A DNA stretch of 64,000 bases from Candidatus Kuenenia stuttgartensis (GTDB lineage Bacteria > Planctomycetota > Planctomycetia > Planctomycetales > Planctomycetaceae). The position numbers were made by a program, and so were the translations under genes. How positions within the stretch are numbered: the first letter of the stretch is position 1; the number at the start of each line of letters is the position of its first letter. Where the stretch lies: assembly GCA_945906725.1 (NCBI GenBank), contig CAMDRI010000007.1, positions 1-64,000 on the forward strand. Reading direction: 5' to 3'. The notes beneath the pieces were generated by a model. The model searched no databases and was not told where the DNA came from. It worked only from the letters and a program-made list of their open reading frames with translations. Positions 53,623 through 61,466 of the stretch are shown one piece after another.

Positions 53623-55056
53623 CTTCTCAATCCGTAGCCCAGCAGCTTCCGTGATGCGGTTGAAGGAGGCGCGGTTGGTCGTGTAGCTGATGAGTTGCAC
53701 AACGTCACGCGGGCCAATCTGTTTCACGGCTTCAGTCGTTTCGGCGTCGGTGAGCATGATCGGAGACGCGGCCAACTGCCGAGCCAATCGGAACTGAGCA
53801 CGCTCGGCCGGAGTGAACTCCGACCAGTCGCCGTCGAGTTTGAAGATTTGGTCATCGGACCAACCCAACTCGCGAAGACGTTGTTGAGCTTGCCCAAGCG
53901 CGTACCAAGCACGGTCTTGGCGAGCGATGATCCAACTGACTTGAGCTTTCAATAACGGCTTGAGATCACCACGCGCTTCGGACGAGTGAATGCTGGCGAT
54001 GCGGCCCTTCCCGCTCGTCGGAAAAGTGGCCAGCAGTCGCACCCACTGCGGCAACGCTCCTTCCGGAAAACCTTCGGGCACGAGTTCTCTCGCCTTGGCG
54101 TCCTCCACCAACGGCAATCGCGGCGTTCGCTGCCGTGCGGCGTTCAACGCTTTCGTCACGTCCCCTCTCGATTCCAGCGGCGCACGGCGGAAGACCGTCT
54201 GCGTGGAGGGCTTGCCAGATTTCGCGTCGATCACCAGTGGCACGACTTTGGTGATCACGTTCTGGTACTTCGGCGAAGTCGGGGTCAGATAGTTGTGAGA
54301 CTTTTCGGCCGGACGCTCCGTTTTGTCAGCGAGCTTCTCGGCTCCTGCGTTGGCACCTTCGGGCCGTCGGCTGCCGAAGTTTCCACCACTGGAGGACTGC
54401 GGAATCCCCGCTCCCTCTTTCCAGCGGTTGATCGAGTTGTAGCCGGCGACGGCCAAGATGATCTCCAGGATTTGCTTGTCGGTGTAATGCTTGCGGAGTT
54501 CGACGAAGTCCGCGTCGCCGAGACGATGCGGTTCGTAGGTCAGCGTGCGCGTGAACGCATAAGCCGCTCGCTGAGCCGGTTTGTGTTCCAACCAGTCACC
54601 ATCCAGCGCCGCAATCTGATCTTCGCTTAAGCCCGCGACCGCGAGCTTCGATTCTTGATGACCCAGTCAATACTGGCAGTTGTTGGTTCGCGAGGCGATC
54701 CAGAACAACTCGACCGTGAAGCCATAGTCCAGGGTCAGATCGGGATCGTTGCTGCGGCCGAGTCCAGTGCCGCCGGTTCCACGACCGGAGCCTCCCGCCC
54801 CCTGCCCTTCGGTGGACGGCATGTAGTGATATCGCAGCCGACTTTCGTAGCTCGATCCGCGTTCACCGAGTTTTTCCTTGTCGGCTTCGGTCAATTCCGG
54901 CAAAGGGATGCGCGGCGTGCGCCCCTTCATGTCCTCAAGAGCTCGCTTCATCTCTGGCCGAGTCAGCGGCACGGGACGCGGCGCATTCAGCGAATCCGCC
55001 GCAACAGCACTCGTGGCGGTGACGGCTGCCACGAGACCAAGAAACATCGAACGCAT
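53614..55056 (-). CDS. Two-domain AhpD-like protein, probable selenoprotein (in-frame UGA at CxxU)
   Basis: The track shows two ORFs (54667-55068 and 53614-54591), but they are in the same frame and separated only by a TGA at 54667-54669. Read through, the product is 480 residues. It has a signal peptide (MRSMFLGLVAAVTATSAVAA), a glycine-rich linker, then FWIASRTNNCQY-U-LGHQESKL, where U (residue 130) takes the place of the second Cys of the carboxymuconolactone decarboxylase/AhpD CxxC..H site. A second homologous half has SWIIARQDRAWYALGQAQQR: both cysteines are Ala and the His is Gln. A hairpin with a GGUC loop follows the UGA (54629-54648). GAATGGAGGTCATC precedes the ATG at 55056. It is last in a DUF1559 - lipoprotein - AhpD gene row. 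The alternative is a nonsense mutation. Confidence 0.68.
54629..54648 (-). promoter_or_regulatory. SECIS-like hairpin downstream of the UGA
   Basis: On the minus strand AAGCTCGC-GGTC-GCGGGCTT forms an 8-bp stem (one G-U pair) with a GGUC apical loop. It begins 18 nt after the UGA, placing the loop 26 nt from it. Bacterial SECIS elements lie within the reading frame, with an apical loop containing GU, roughly 16-37 nt after the UGA; the E. coli fdhF loop contains GGUCU. The fit is good but was judged by eye. Confidence 0.55.
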
Positions 55057-55068
55057 GATGACCTCCAT

Positions 55069-55467
55069 TCACTCGGTCTCTTGTCGAAAGACGGTGATGA
55101 CGGGACGGGTACTGATGAGATAAGCCGCATCCACACGGATCGGCTGGCCGGATTCGGATTGCAGGGTCAGCTCGACAAACTTGCGAAGGTTGGTCCCTTC
55201 GTTCGAGTCGCTGTCTCGGATCTTGAACTCCAGAAGTTTCTTGCCAGCTTTCCAGTCGACGTCTCCCACGATGATCTTGGGAGACTTCTGCTCCAGAACG
55301 ACTGGCGTCTCGCCCGCCTTCCAGGCCTTGAGGGATGTTTCCAGCGATTCGCACGCGACATCGACATCCAACTTCCAAGGCCCGGAACCACAACCAACGC
55401 AGGCAACCATCAACAGACTGACCACCACCAGCAGGTTACACCGACGAACACTCACGACGAGAAACAT
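55069..55467 (-). CDS. Small putative lipoprotein
   Basis: A protein of about 132 residues with a hydrophobic N-terminus and cysteines typical of a lipobox (SLLMVACVGCGSG); lipidation at the first or second Cys is possible. The mature part (WKAGKKLLEFKIRDSDSNEG) is charged and unlike any family I recognise. The second ATG (55467) is preferred because AGGAG stands 9 bases upstream; the first ATG (55473) is too close. The gene ends 12 bases before the AhpD-like gene and begins 16 bases after DUF1559, so the three genes likely form one transcript. Confidence 0.7.
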   Translation of the reverse strand: MFLVVSVRRCNLLVVVSLLMVACVGCGSGPWKLDVDVACESLETSLKAWKAGETPVVLEQKSPKIIVGDVDWKAGKKLLEFKIRDSDSNEGTNLRKFVELTLQSESGQPIRVDAAYLISTRPVITVFRQETE

Positions 55468-55482
55468 GGCCATAAGCTCCTG

Positions 55483-56454
55483 TTAGAATGCTCCCAGAAC
55501 TTCCTTGCCGGCACGAGTTCCCAAGCCTCGCCACACCGGCAATGAGATTGTCTGGCTGACGAAGCGGGTGGCACCGTCGCACATCGCGACGTGAACGCCG
55601 CCAACGTGTCGGCTGAATGCCGTGGTCATGATGCGACCGGGGGGATACATGCACGACCGACTGTTCGGCGGCGCGACGTGGTAGTACATCGTCGTTGAGT
55701 GATACGGGCGCAGCCACGGTGCACCGACATCCGAGAAACCTTGCTTGGTGAGGTCCGACGTGTTGATCGCGAGACAATCCGCGAGCGCTTGATCCGGCGT
55801 CGCCGGATACGTCCCCGGCTGATAGGTGTCCGACTCCGGCGTACTGACGCCGTTATTGCCGTCACCCAGCAATCGCTCAGAGAACGCGGCGGTCGAACTG
55901 AGCCCGTCGCGAATGTCCCGTCCGCCAATGCTGCTGCTCTGGTAGAAGATGCCGCTCGGCGGCGGCATTCCGTAGTTCGCGCCACCGACCGTCGTCGAGG
56001 GGAGCGTGTAACAAATCTCGCTACCGGCGTTGCCGTAGTAATTGTTGGCTCCGCCGAGTGCGGCGATCGTGCCTCCGTCGGAATCGGAAGGACATCGAAA
56101 GCCCGGAAGTTGCTTCGTTCGGACAGAGTCATTGGAGACGTGGTTGTAGGCGACGTTGAAATTGACTTGCCGAAACAAAGCCTGCTGATCCATGAACGGC
56201 AGCAGTCGAGCAAAGATCGAAATGTTGTTGACGTTTGCTGGCGGCAGCATCTTGTTCGTGTCGTGATAATTGTGGAGTGCCAAACCAATCTGCTTGAGGT
56301 TGTTCTTGCACTGCGCCCGCCGAGCGGCTTCGCGAGCGGCCTGCACGGCGGGCAGCAGTAGCGCGATCAGAATGGCGATGATGGCGATGACGACGAGCAG
56401 TTCGATCAGCGTGAAACCGCGACGAACCGTGGAGAGTTTGTGTGAACGAAACAT
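55483..56454 (-). CDS. DUF1559 prepilin-type secreted protein
   Basis: A 323-residue DUF1559 protein, a family greatly expanded in planctomycetes. The leader [13 protein letters not shown] is followed by [20 protein letters not shown] and [20 protein letters not shown], then the conserved [13 protein letters not shown]. The C-terminal H-X9-DG motif reads [12 protein letters not shown]. It is probably processed by the prepilin peptidase and displayed or secreted by a pilus-like system such as the one encoded at 11987-30907. The start ATG 56454 with GGGAGC upstream is preferred to 56469. Confidence 0.93.
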   Translation of the reverse strand: MFRSHKLSTVRRGFTLIELLVVIAIIAILIALLLPAVQAAREAARRAQCKNNLKQIGLALHNYHDTNKMLPPANVNNISIFARLLPFMDQQALFRQVNFNVAYNHVSNDSVRTKQLPGFRCPSDSDGGTIAALGGANNYYGNAGSEICYTLPSTTVGGANYGMPPPSGIFYQSSSIGGRDIRDGLSSTAAFSERLLGDGNNGVSTPESDTYQPGTYPATPDQALADCLAINTSDLTKQGFSDVGAPWLRPYHSTTMYYHVAPPNSRSCMYPPGRIMTTAFSRHVGGVHVAMCDGATRFVSQTISLPVWRGLGTRAGKEVLGAF

Positions 56455-56731
56455 CGTTGCAGCTCCCAAAAAAGAAAACAGGAATCAACGCACAGAACGA
56501 AATCCCCGACGGAATCTCCGTGCGGAATTTGACGAAAGAAAAGCGCAATTTGCTGACACGAGTTCGTCGCGTGTCGAGTTCTCTGCGGCGATTCACCCGA
56601 CTCAAGGATGGCACCTGCTCGCCGGATTTGAGCGATCACAGATCATCGCTCGGCGCAACACGGCCACGTCAAAACGATGCGAGAGCGCAGGGCAGAAAAT
56701 CGCGCAGGCGCGTCGTTCTCGTCGAGTGGAC

Positions 56732-57121
56732 CTAGCCTCGCGGCGGTCGCTTTAGCTGGTGGCTCAAATGACGAGCCAGCACTTTGCCAGACTCCAGCGA
56801 CCACTCCGACGAATCGATGTGCTGATCGCGAATCTGCTGCAGCACGCACGCCCACTCCATCGATGAAGTCTCGACCGTCGGCCGAGTCGGGAGAGGCGGA
56901 GTCTCGGAACGCCGCGAGCAGTTGGCTCCACGGCAGGGGGCCGCCGGCATTCGGTGCGAGGCGTCTGAGCCATCGGCCTGCGCTTGGCCACCGGGATGCG
57001 CCAAGTAGTCACCGCAACTCGCTTGGCACGTTTGCTCGCCGCCAAACCAAAAACCAAGCAGGATCGCAACGAGTGCAAATCGGCTGGTGCGGCACAGTAA
57101 ATAGGTCTGGACGGGCGACAT
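56732..57121 (-). CDS. Small secreted protein of unknown function
   Basis: About 129 residues: a hydrophobic segment (FALVAILLGFWFGGEQTCQA) that may be a signal peptide, then a Cys/Pro-rich stretch PCRGANCSRRSETPPLPTRP and a polar C-terminus. The pattern CxGxxCSxxxxxPxxP is familiar from short planctomycete proteins of unknown function. The start is uncertain (57121 or 57226); neither has a clear ribosome binding site. It lies downstream of the porin-like gene on the same strand. Confidence 0.5.
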   Translation of the reverse strand: MSPVQTYLLCRTSRFALVAILLGFWFGGEQTCQASCGDYLAHPGGQAQADGSDASHRMPAAPCRGANCSRRSETPPLPTRPTVETSSMEWACVLQQIRDQHIDSSEWSLESGKVLARHLSHQLKRPPRG

Positions 57122-57287
57122 CGTTGAGGAGCGTAACGGAGCGATGCTCAATGCGTGAATCAGAAATTTGGAGGAATTCAGGTTCTCTTCAGGTTGAACA
57201 CGACCGTTGGCTCGGCTGGTATTCATCGGCTGTCGCGAGCCCAATTCATCAAACGCAAACGCTCCGGCCGAGTCGACCCGAGGCCGG

Positions 57288-58883
57288 TTAGTACCGCAGC
57301 GACGTTTGAATGTAGAGCTGTGTTGCATCCTGATTGGGAACTGTCGGCGAAGAATTTGAGATGACGCGATTGCCGTACCAAAACCAACTGTACCCGAATT
57401 GAACGTCAAAGTTCGGGTTGCAGGAATAGGTTGCGATCAGATCGAGTTCCTGGCCGAGGTCCGAACCGGTGCCTGTCGCCGAGCCGACCGGCGCTCCGGC
57501 GACGTTGTAGATGCGATCCGCAGCGGTGTCCAAAGTGAACCAGTGCATCGCTGCCACGCCCGTCAGTTTTGCGTGCGGCTTGATCGTCGCTTGCAGCGCG
57601 ACGTCATTGAGGTTCTGGCCTGCGAAATTGTCGATGATGCCCCAGTAGGCGTGATTCAACGGGACCAAGACGTCGTAGGTCGTGTTCTTGCCGTCGGTGG
57701 AATCGGAGTCGCCCGAACCCCAGTAGTAAATGAACGACAATTGTGGTGTCCACGCCACCTGCGAGAACGTCGTGCCCAGCTTGGTCGTGAAGAAACCCGC
57801 CTGCACATCCAGGCCATTGTCCTCGCCAAATTGATACGCCCCTTCCGTGTCCGTGGCGAAGACGATCCAGGGTTGATCGCACTCATCCTTGATTGGCTTC
57901 GTCATCGTCCAGCGCAGGCCAAGCGTGTGCCGATTGCCGTCGGCCCAGCCGGCGACATGCTGGGCCGAATCCGTTTGCAGCCAGACATAATATGGCTCGA
58001 TCGTGTTGTCTTTGATCCCTCGGTAGACCGAGTACATGCCGCTGTACCAGCGCGAGTCATCGGCATGGTCAAATCGATTGTCCCAGATGCTGACCGCCGC
58101 CGGGCCAGCGAGTGAGGCCACCGCGGGACGTCCTCCGGTCCCTCCGGTCGGGTTGGCGGTGTTGACCGGACGGACGGCGAACAGGTCGATGTCCCAGGTG
58201 TCGCCTTTGCTGAACAGCTTGAAGCCATCGAAGTTCCGGCGCGTGTTGCCCCAATCGAGAGGTGAGATCACCTGCTGGCCGGGGCTGACGCCGCTCGGCG
58301 CGCCGTAGAGCAACTCTTGACGACCGGCTCGGAAATAGACCGGCTTGTCGTCGCGCTCGGCGATCTTCAAATCGAAGAACGCGTTCTGGATGTCCCAGCG
58401 GTTCTTGTCGATGCCGGTGACGGCGAGTTCATTGTTGTCGATCGAGGCGTCGATGCCCTCGACGTAGACTCGGACGTCTTGGTCCCACTTCAGATCGACG
58501 TACTGACGCCAACGATACAAGTCATAAGTGCTGCGTCCCGGCCCACCCGGACGAAGACGATTGTCTTCGTCCATGTAGCGGTGCCGAATCTCGCCGCCGT
58601 AGGACAGCGTGAGTCCGCTCGGCTCGCAGTCGTCGCCGAAGAGCGGCATGTTTTTCAACTCTTCGCCGAGGAAGTGCGGAGCGTTCAGATACTCACGAAA
58701 CGCGACGGACAGTGGAGCCTCTTTGACGCTCTGGATCGCTGACGTCTCCGAAGCGGCAGACACGGCCGGTTGAGTTGGCGGCACGAGAGCTTCTTGAGCA
58801 CCCACAAACTGCGGGGCCAACCAAGTCACGGTGGACAAGGCCGCCGCGGACAGACAACGAAATCGCCAACTCATTCGGAGCAT
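57288..58883 (-). CDS. Alginate-export-type outer-membrane porin-like protein
   Basis: A 531-residue exported protein with signal peptide MLRMSWRFRCLSAAALSTVTWLAPQFVGA. After an N-terminal stretch (LSYGGEIRHRYMDEDNR) it shows the alternating aromatic pattern of beta-barrel strands: WRQYVDLKWDQDVRVYVEGI, FRAGRQELLYG, RRNFDGFKLF and LDLIATYSC. It ends in an aromatic residue (SLRY) as outer-membrane proteins do. This fits the alginate export domain family (AlgE/porin-like). It supports a diderm envelope together with lpxA, lpxC and ompH. The track start at 58895 is a GTG; the ATG at 58883 is preferred. Confidence 0.82.
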   Translation of the reverse strand: MLRMSWRFRCLSAAALSTVTWLAPQFVGAQEALVPPTQPAVSAASETSAIQSVKEAPLSVAFREYLNAPHFLGEELKNMPLFGDDCEPSGLTLSYGGEIRHRYMDEDNRLRPGGPGRSTYDLYRWRQYVDLKWDQDVRVYVEGIDASIDNNELAVTGIDKNRWDIQNAFFDLKIAERDDKPVYFRAGRQELLYGAPSGVSPGQQVISPLDWGNTRRNFDGFKLFSKGDTWDIDLFAVRPVNTANPTGGTGGRPAVASLAGPAAVSIWDNRFDHADDSRWYSGMYSVYRGIKDNTIEPYYVWLQTDSAQHVAGWADGNRHTLGLRWTMTKPIKDECDQPWIVFATDTEGAYQFGEDNGLDVQAGFFTTKLGTTFSQVAWTPQLSFIYYWGSGDSDSTDGKNTTYDVLVPLNHAYWGIIDNFAGQNLNDVALQATIKPHAKLTGVAAMHWFTLDTAADRIYNVAGAPVGSATGTGSDLGQELDLIATYSCNPNFDVQFGYSWFWYGNRVISNSSPTVPNQDATQLYIQTSLRY

Positions 58884-59130
58884 GATGCCGAACACCTTTG
58901 GAGCTTACGGAGAAAAGAGCGAGCGCTCTAATCTGCCCTGCTCTCTCGTGTCGGAAAGGACGGTGCTGCCGATTGAGCGTCGTCCGCACTCAAACTCCGG
59001 TCGAATGTCAGCGGCTTGTCCGCGCAAGCAAGGTTTCGCCAACCGTGAAAGTCGGTCTGTGGTTTCCGCAGTGACGAATTCTTGCACGTCACAAGAGAAA
59101 CCGTCGTGAGAAGTTTCGACGCGAGCCAAC

Positions 59131-60219
59131 TCAAGCGCGCGAATACGGGCCGGTCGCCGAGCCCTTGTACTGACGGAATCCCGCTTGGACCGTCTGCCGC
59201 AGAATCTCAGCGGCTTGCATGACGCCATCACGACTGACGTCGAGGTGCGTGCAGGCTCGGAGCCGCTGCGCGCCGGAGGCTCCGATCTTCACGCCCCGTT
59301 CCAGCAACGCGGCCGCGAGTTGCCCAGCGTTGCCGAGCTTCGGATCGACCTCGAAGAAGACGAGGTTCGTTTCGACGTCTTCGACTTGGATCGACAGGCC
59401 GTCGATCTTGGCGATCTCGCGAGCGAGCGTCTTCGCGTTGTCGTGGTCGATTGCGAGCCGTTCGACGTTGTTCTCCATCGCGTAGACCGCCGCTGCCGCA
59501 ACAATTCCCGCTTGACGCAACGCACCGCCGAACAGCTTGCGGGCGCGACGTGCCTTGCGAATGTCGTCGGTGCTGCCGACGAGGACCGAACCCATCGGGC
59601 AGCCAAGCCCCTTCGAAAAGCAGATCGAGATCGTGTCGAAGTGCTGCCCGATCTCCGCCGCTGAACAGCCCTTCGCAACGCATGCGTTGAAGAGCCGTGC
59701 TCCGTCGAGATGCGTTTTCAATCCGTTGTCGTGTGCCCAGCCACAAACGCGCGCGAGTTGATCGAGCGGCCAGGCTCGGCCACCGCCGACGTTGGTCGTG
59801 TTCTCCAAACACAGCAACCGCGTGACGCAGAGATGCTGGTTGTCCGCTCGCACTTTGCCTTCAAGGTCCGCGACGTCCAACATGCCCAGCGTGCCGGGGA
59901 TCGTCCGGCATGTGACTCCGCTGAGCACAGCGGGGCCACCCGCTTCGAAGCAGGCGATGTGGCCGCCCGCTTCGATCAGCAGTTCGTCGCCGGGCAGACA
60001 GTGCGTTTTCACACCCATTTGATTCGACTGTGTTCCGGAACAGGCGAAGACGGCAGCTTCATGACCCAGTGTCTTGGCCATCAACGCTTCGAGGCGGTTC
60101 ACGGTGGGATCCTCACCCGACATGTCGTCGCCGACTTCGGCACGAGCGATTGCTTCACGCATCGCGGCCGAGGGCTTCGTCACCGTGTCGCTATAAAGAT
60201 TGATGAGCACGTCGGGCAT
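59131..60219 (-). CDS. Low-specificity L-threonine aldolase
   Basis: A 362-residue PLP enzyme that cleaves L-threonine or allo-threonine to glycine and acetaldehyde. The N-terminus INLYSDTVTKPSAAMREAI is typical. GDDMSGEDPTVNRLEALMA and CSGTQSNQMGVKTH form the cofactor-phosphate region, and THLDGARLFNA supplies the PLP aspartate. The Schiff-base lysine is in ICFSKGLGCPMGSVLVG. The length is normal. It is divergent from the ilvE-like gene. Confidence 0.93.
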   Translation of the reverse strand: MPDVLINLYSDTVTKPSAAMREAIARAEVGDDMSGEDPTVNRLEALMAKTLGHEAAVFACSGTQSNQMGVKTHCLPGDELLIEAGGHIACFEAGGPAVLSGVTCRTIPGTLGMLDVADLEGKVRADNQHLCVTRLLCLENTTNVGGGRAWPLDQLARVCGWAHDNGLKTHLDGARLFNACVAKGCSAAEIGQHFDTISICFSKGLGCPMGSVLVGSTDDIRKARRARKLFGGALRQAGIVAAAAVYAMENNVERLAIDHDNAKTLAREIAKIDGLSIQVEDVETNLVFFEVDPKLGNAGQLAAALLERGVKIGASGAQRLRACTHLDVSRDGVMQAAEILRQTVQAGFRQYKGSATGPYSRA

Positions 60220-60418
60220 CGGAATGACTCCAGAGATTGAACTCGGTCTGAGCTTATGGTTGGCAAGCGTAGTGCCCTGCGACGGCCAGCATCAAGCGGA
60301 TGCGACGGGCTGTGTGCCGGTCGCGACACTGCGCGGGCTTTCATTTCCTTCGGACGGTTTCTAACTTCGCCCGCCCACAATCTCGTGGCGAAAAACAAAC
60401 TTGGACAGGTGCAGGACG

Positions 60419-61276
60419 ATGAAGATTTATTTGAATGGCCAGCTTGTCGGCAAAGAGCAGGCGGTGGTCAGCGTGTTCGATCACGGCCTCTTGTACGGTG
60501 ACGGCGTGTTCGAGGGAATTCGCGTCTACGGTGGGAATGTGTTCCTGCTGAAAGACCACATCGAGCGGTTGTACGAGAGCGCGAAGGCGATCCGTCTGGA
60601 GATTCCAATCTCGCCGCCCGCCATGATCCAAGCCACGAAAGAGACGGTCGCGGCGAACGGAATCACCGACGGCTACGTCCGGCTGGTCGTGACTCGCGGC
60701 GCGGGATCGCTCGGCTTGGACATTCGCCGCACGAGCAACCCGCAAATCATCATCATCGCCGACACGATCACGCTCTACCCGGCCGAAATTTACGAGAACG
60801 GCATGCACCTGATCACGGCCAGCACGATCCGCAATCACCCGGCCGCGCTGCCGGCGCGGATCAAGTCGCTGAACTACCTCAACAACATCCTGGCCAAGAT
60901 CGAAGGAACCGACGCCGGCACCGTCGAGGCGCTGATGCTCAACCACAAAGGGGAGGTCGCCGAATGCACTGGCGACAACATCTTCATCCTCAAGAACGGC
61001 GTGCTGAAAACTCCGTCGCCGGACGCAGGCATCCTGGAAGGGATCACGCGGAACGCCGTGCTGCAACTCGCTCGCGAGGCGGGCATCGCGACTCAAGAGA
61101 CGACGCTGATCCGCCACGACCTGTACGTCGCTGACGAGATGTTTTTGACCGGCACTGCCGCTGAAGTTGTGCCGGTTGTGAGTCTCGACGGCCGCGTGAT
61201 CGGCGACGGCAAGCCCGGACCGATCACGCGTCGGTTGCTGGAACTCTTCCACGAGCTCACTCGCAAAGCGGAGTAG
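60419..61276 (+). CDS. ilvE: Branched-chain amino acid aminotransferase
   Basis: A 285-residue class IV PLP aminotransferase, the last step of valine, leucine and isoleucine synthesis. It shows LYGDGVFEGIRVYGG at the N-terminus, the PLP lysine in ARIKSLNYLNNILAKIE and the substrate/phosphate loops AECTGDNIFILKNG and FLTGTAAEVVPVV. All agree with IlvE; D-amino-acid transaminases of the same fold are the main alternative. The ATG at 60419 is preferred to the TTG at 60401. Confidence 0.9.
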   Translation: MKIYLNGQLVGKEQAVVSVFDHGLLYGDGVFEGIRVYGGNVFLLKDHIERLYESAKAIRLEIPISPPAMIQATKETVAANGITDGYVRLVVTRGAGSLGLDIRRTSNPQIIIIADTITLYPAEIYENGMHLITASTIRNHPAALPARIKSLNYLNNILAKIEGTDAGTVEALMLNHKGEVAECTGDNIFILKNGVLKTPSPDAGILEGITRNAVLQLAREAGIATQETTLIRHDLYVADEMFLTGTAAEVVPVVSLDGRVIGDGKPGPITRRLLELFHELTRKAE

Positions 61277-61411
61277 GCCCTCGAGATCAACGCGGTCGAC
61301 CGGCAGAATTTTCCGATCGGCCGGCGGACCTCCGCAACGAGTCTCTGCAAGTCCCCGAAACGGTAAGAATTGCCGTTCCACGCTCCTTTCCGAAGCGACT
61401 AAAAGCCGCCT

Positions 61412-61433
61412 GCACCTCAGGGATTTGAGGTGC
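61412..61433. other. Hairpin upstream of the LEPR protein gene
   Basis: GCACCTCA-GGGATT-TGAGGTGC is a perfect 8-bp stem in the 190-base gap between ilvE and the LEPR gene, 33 bases before that gene's ATG. It lacks a U-tract. It may be an mRNA leader structure or a weak terminator of ilvE. Confidence 0.4.
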
Positions 61434-61466
61434 TGTCGTTGGGCCGCCAAGGAAGGACGAATTCGG

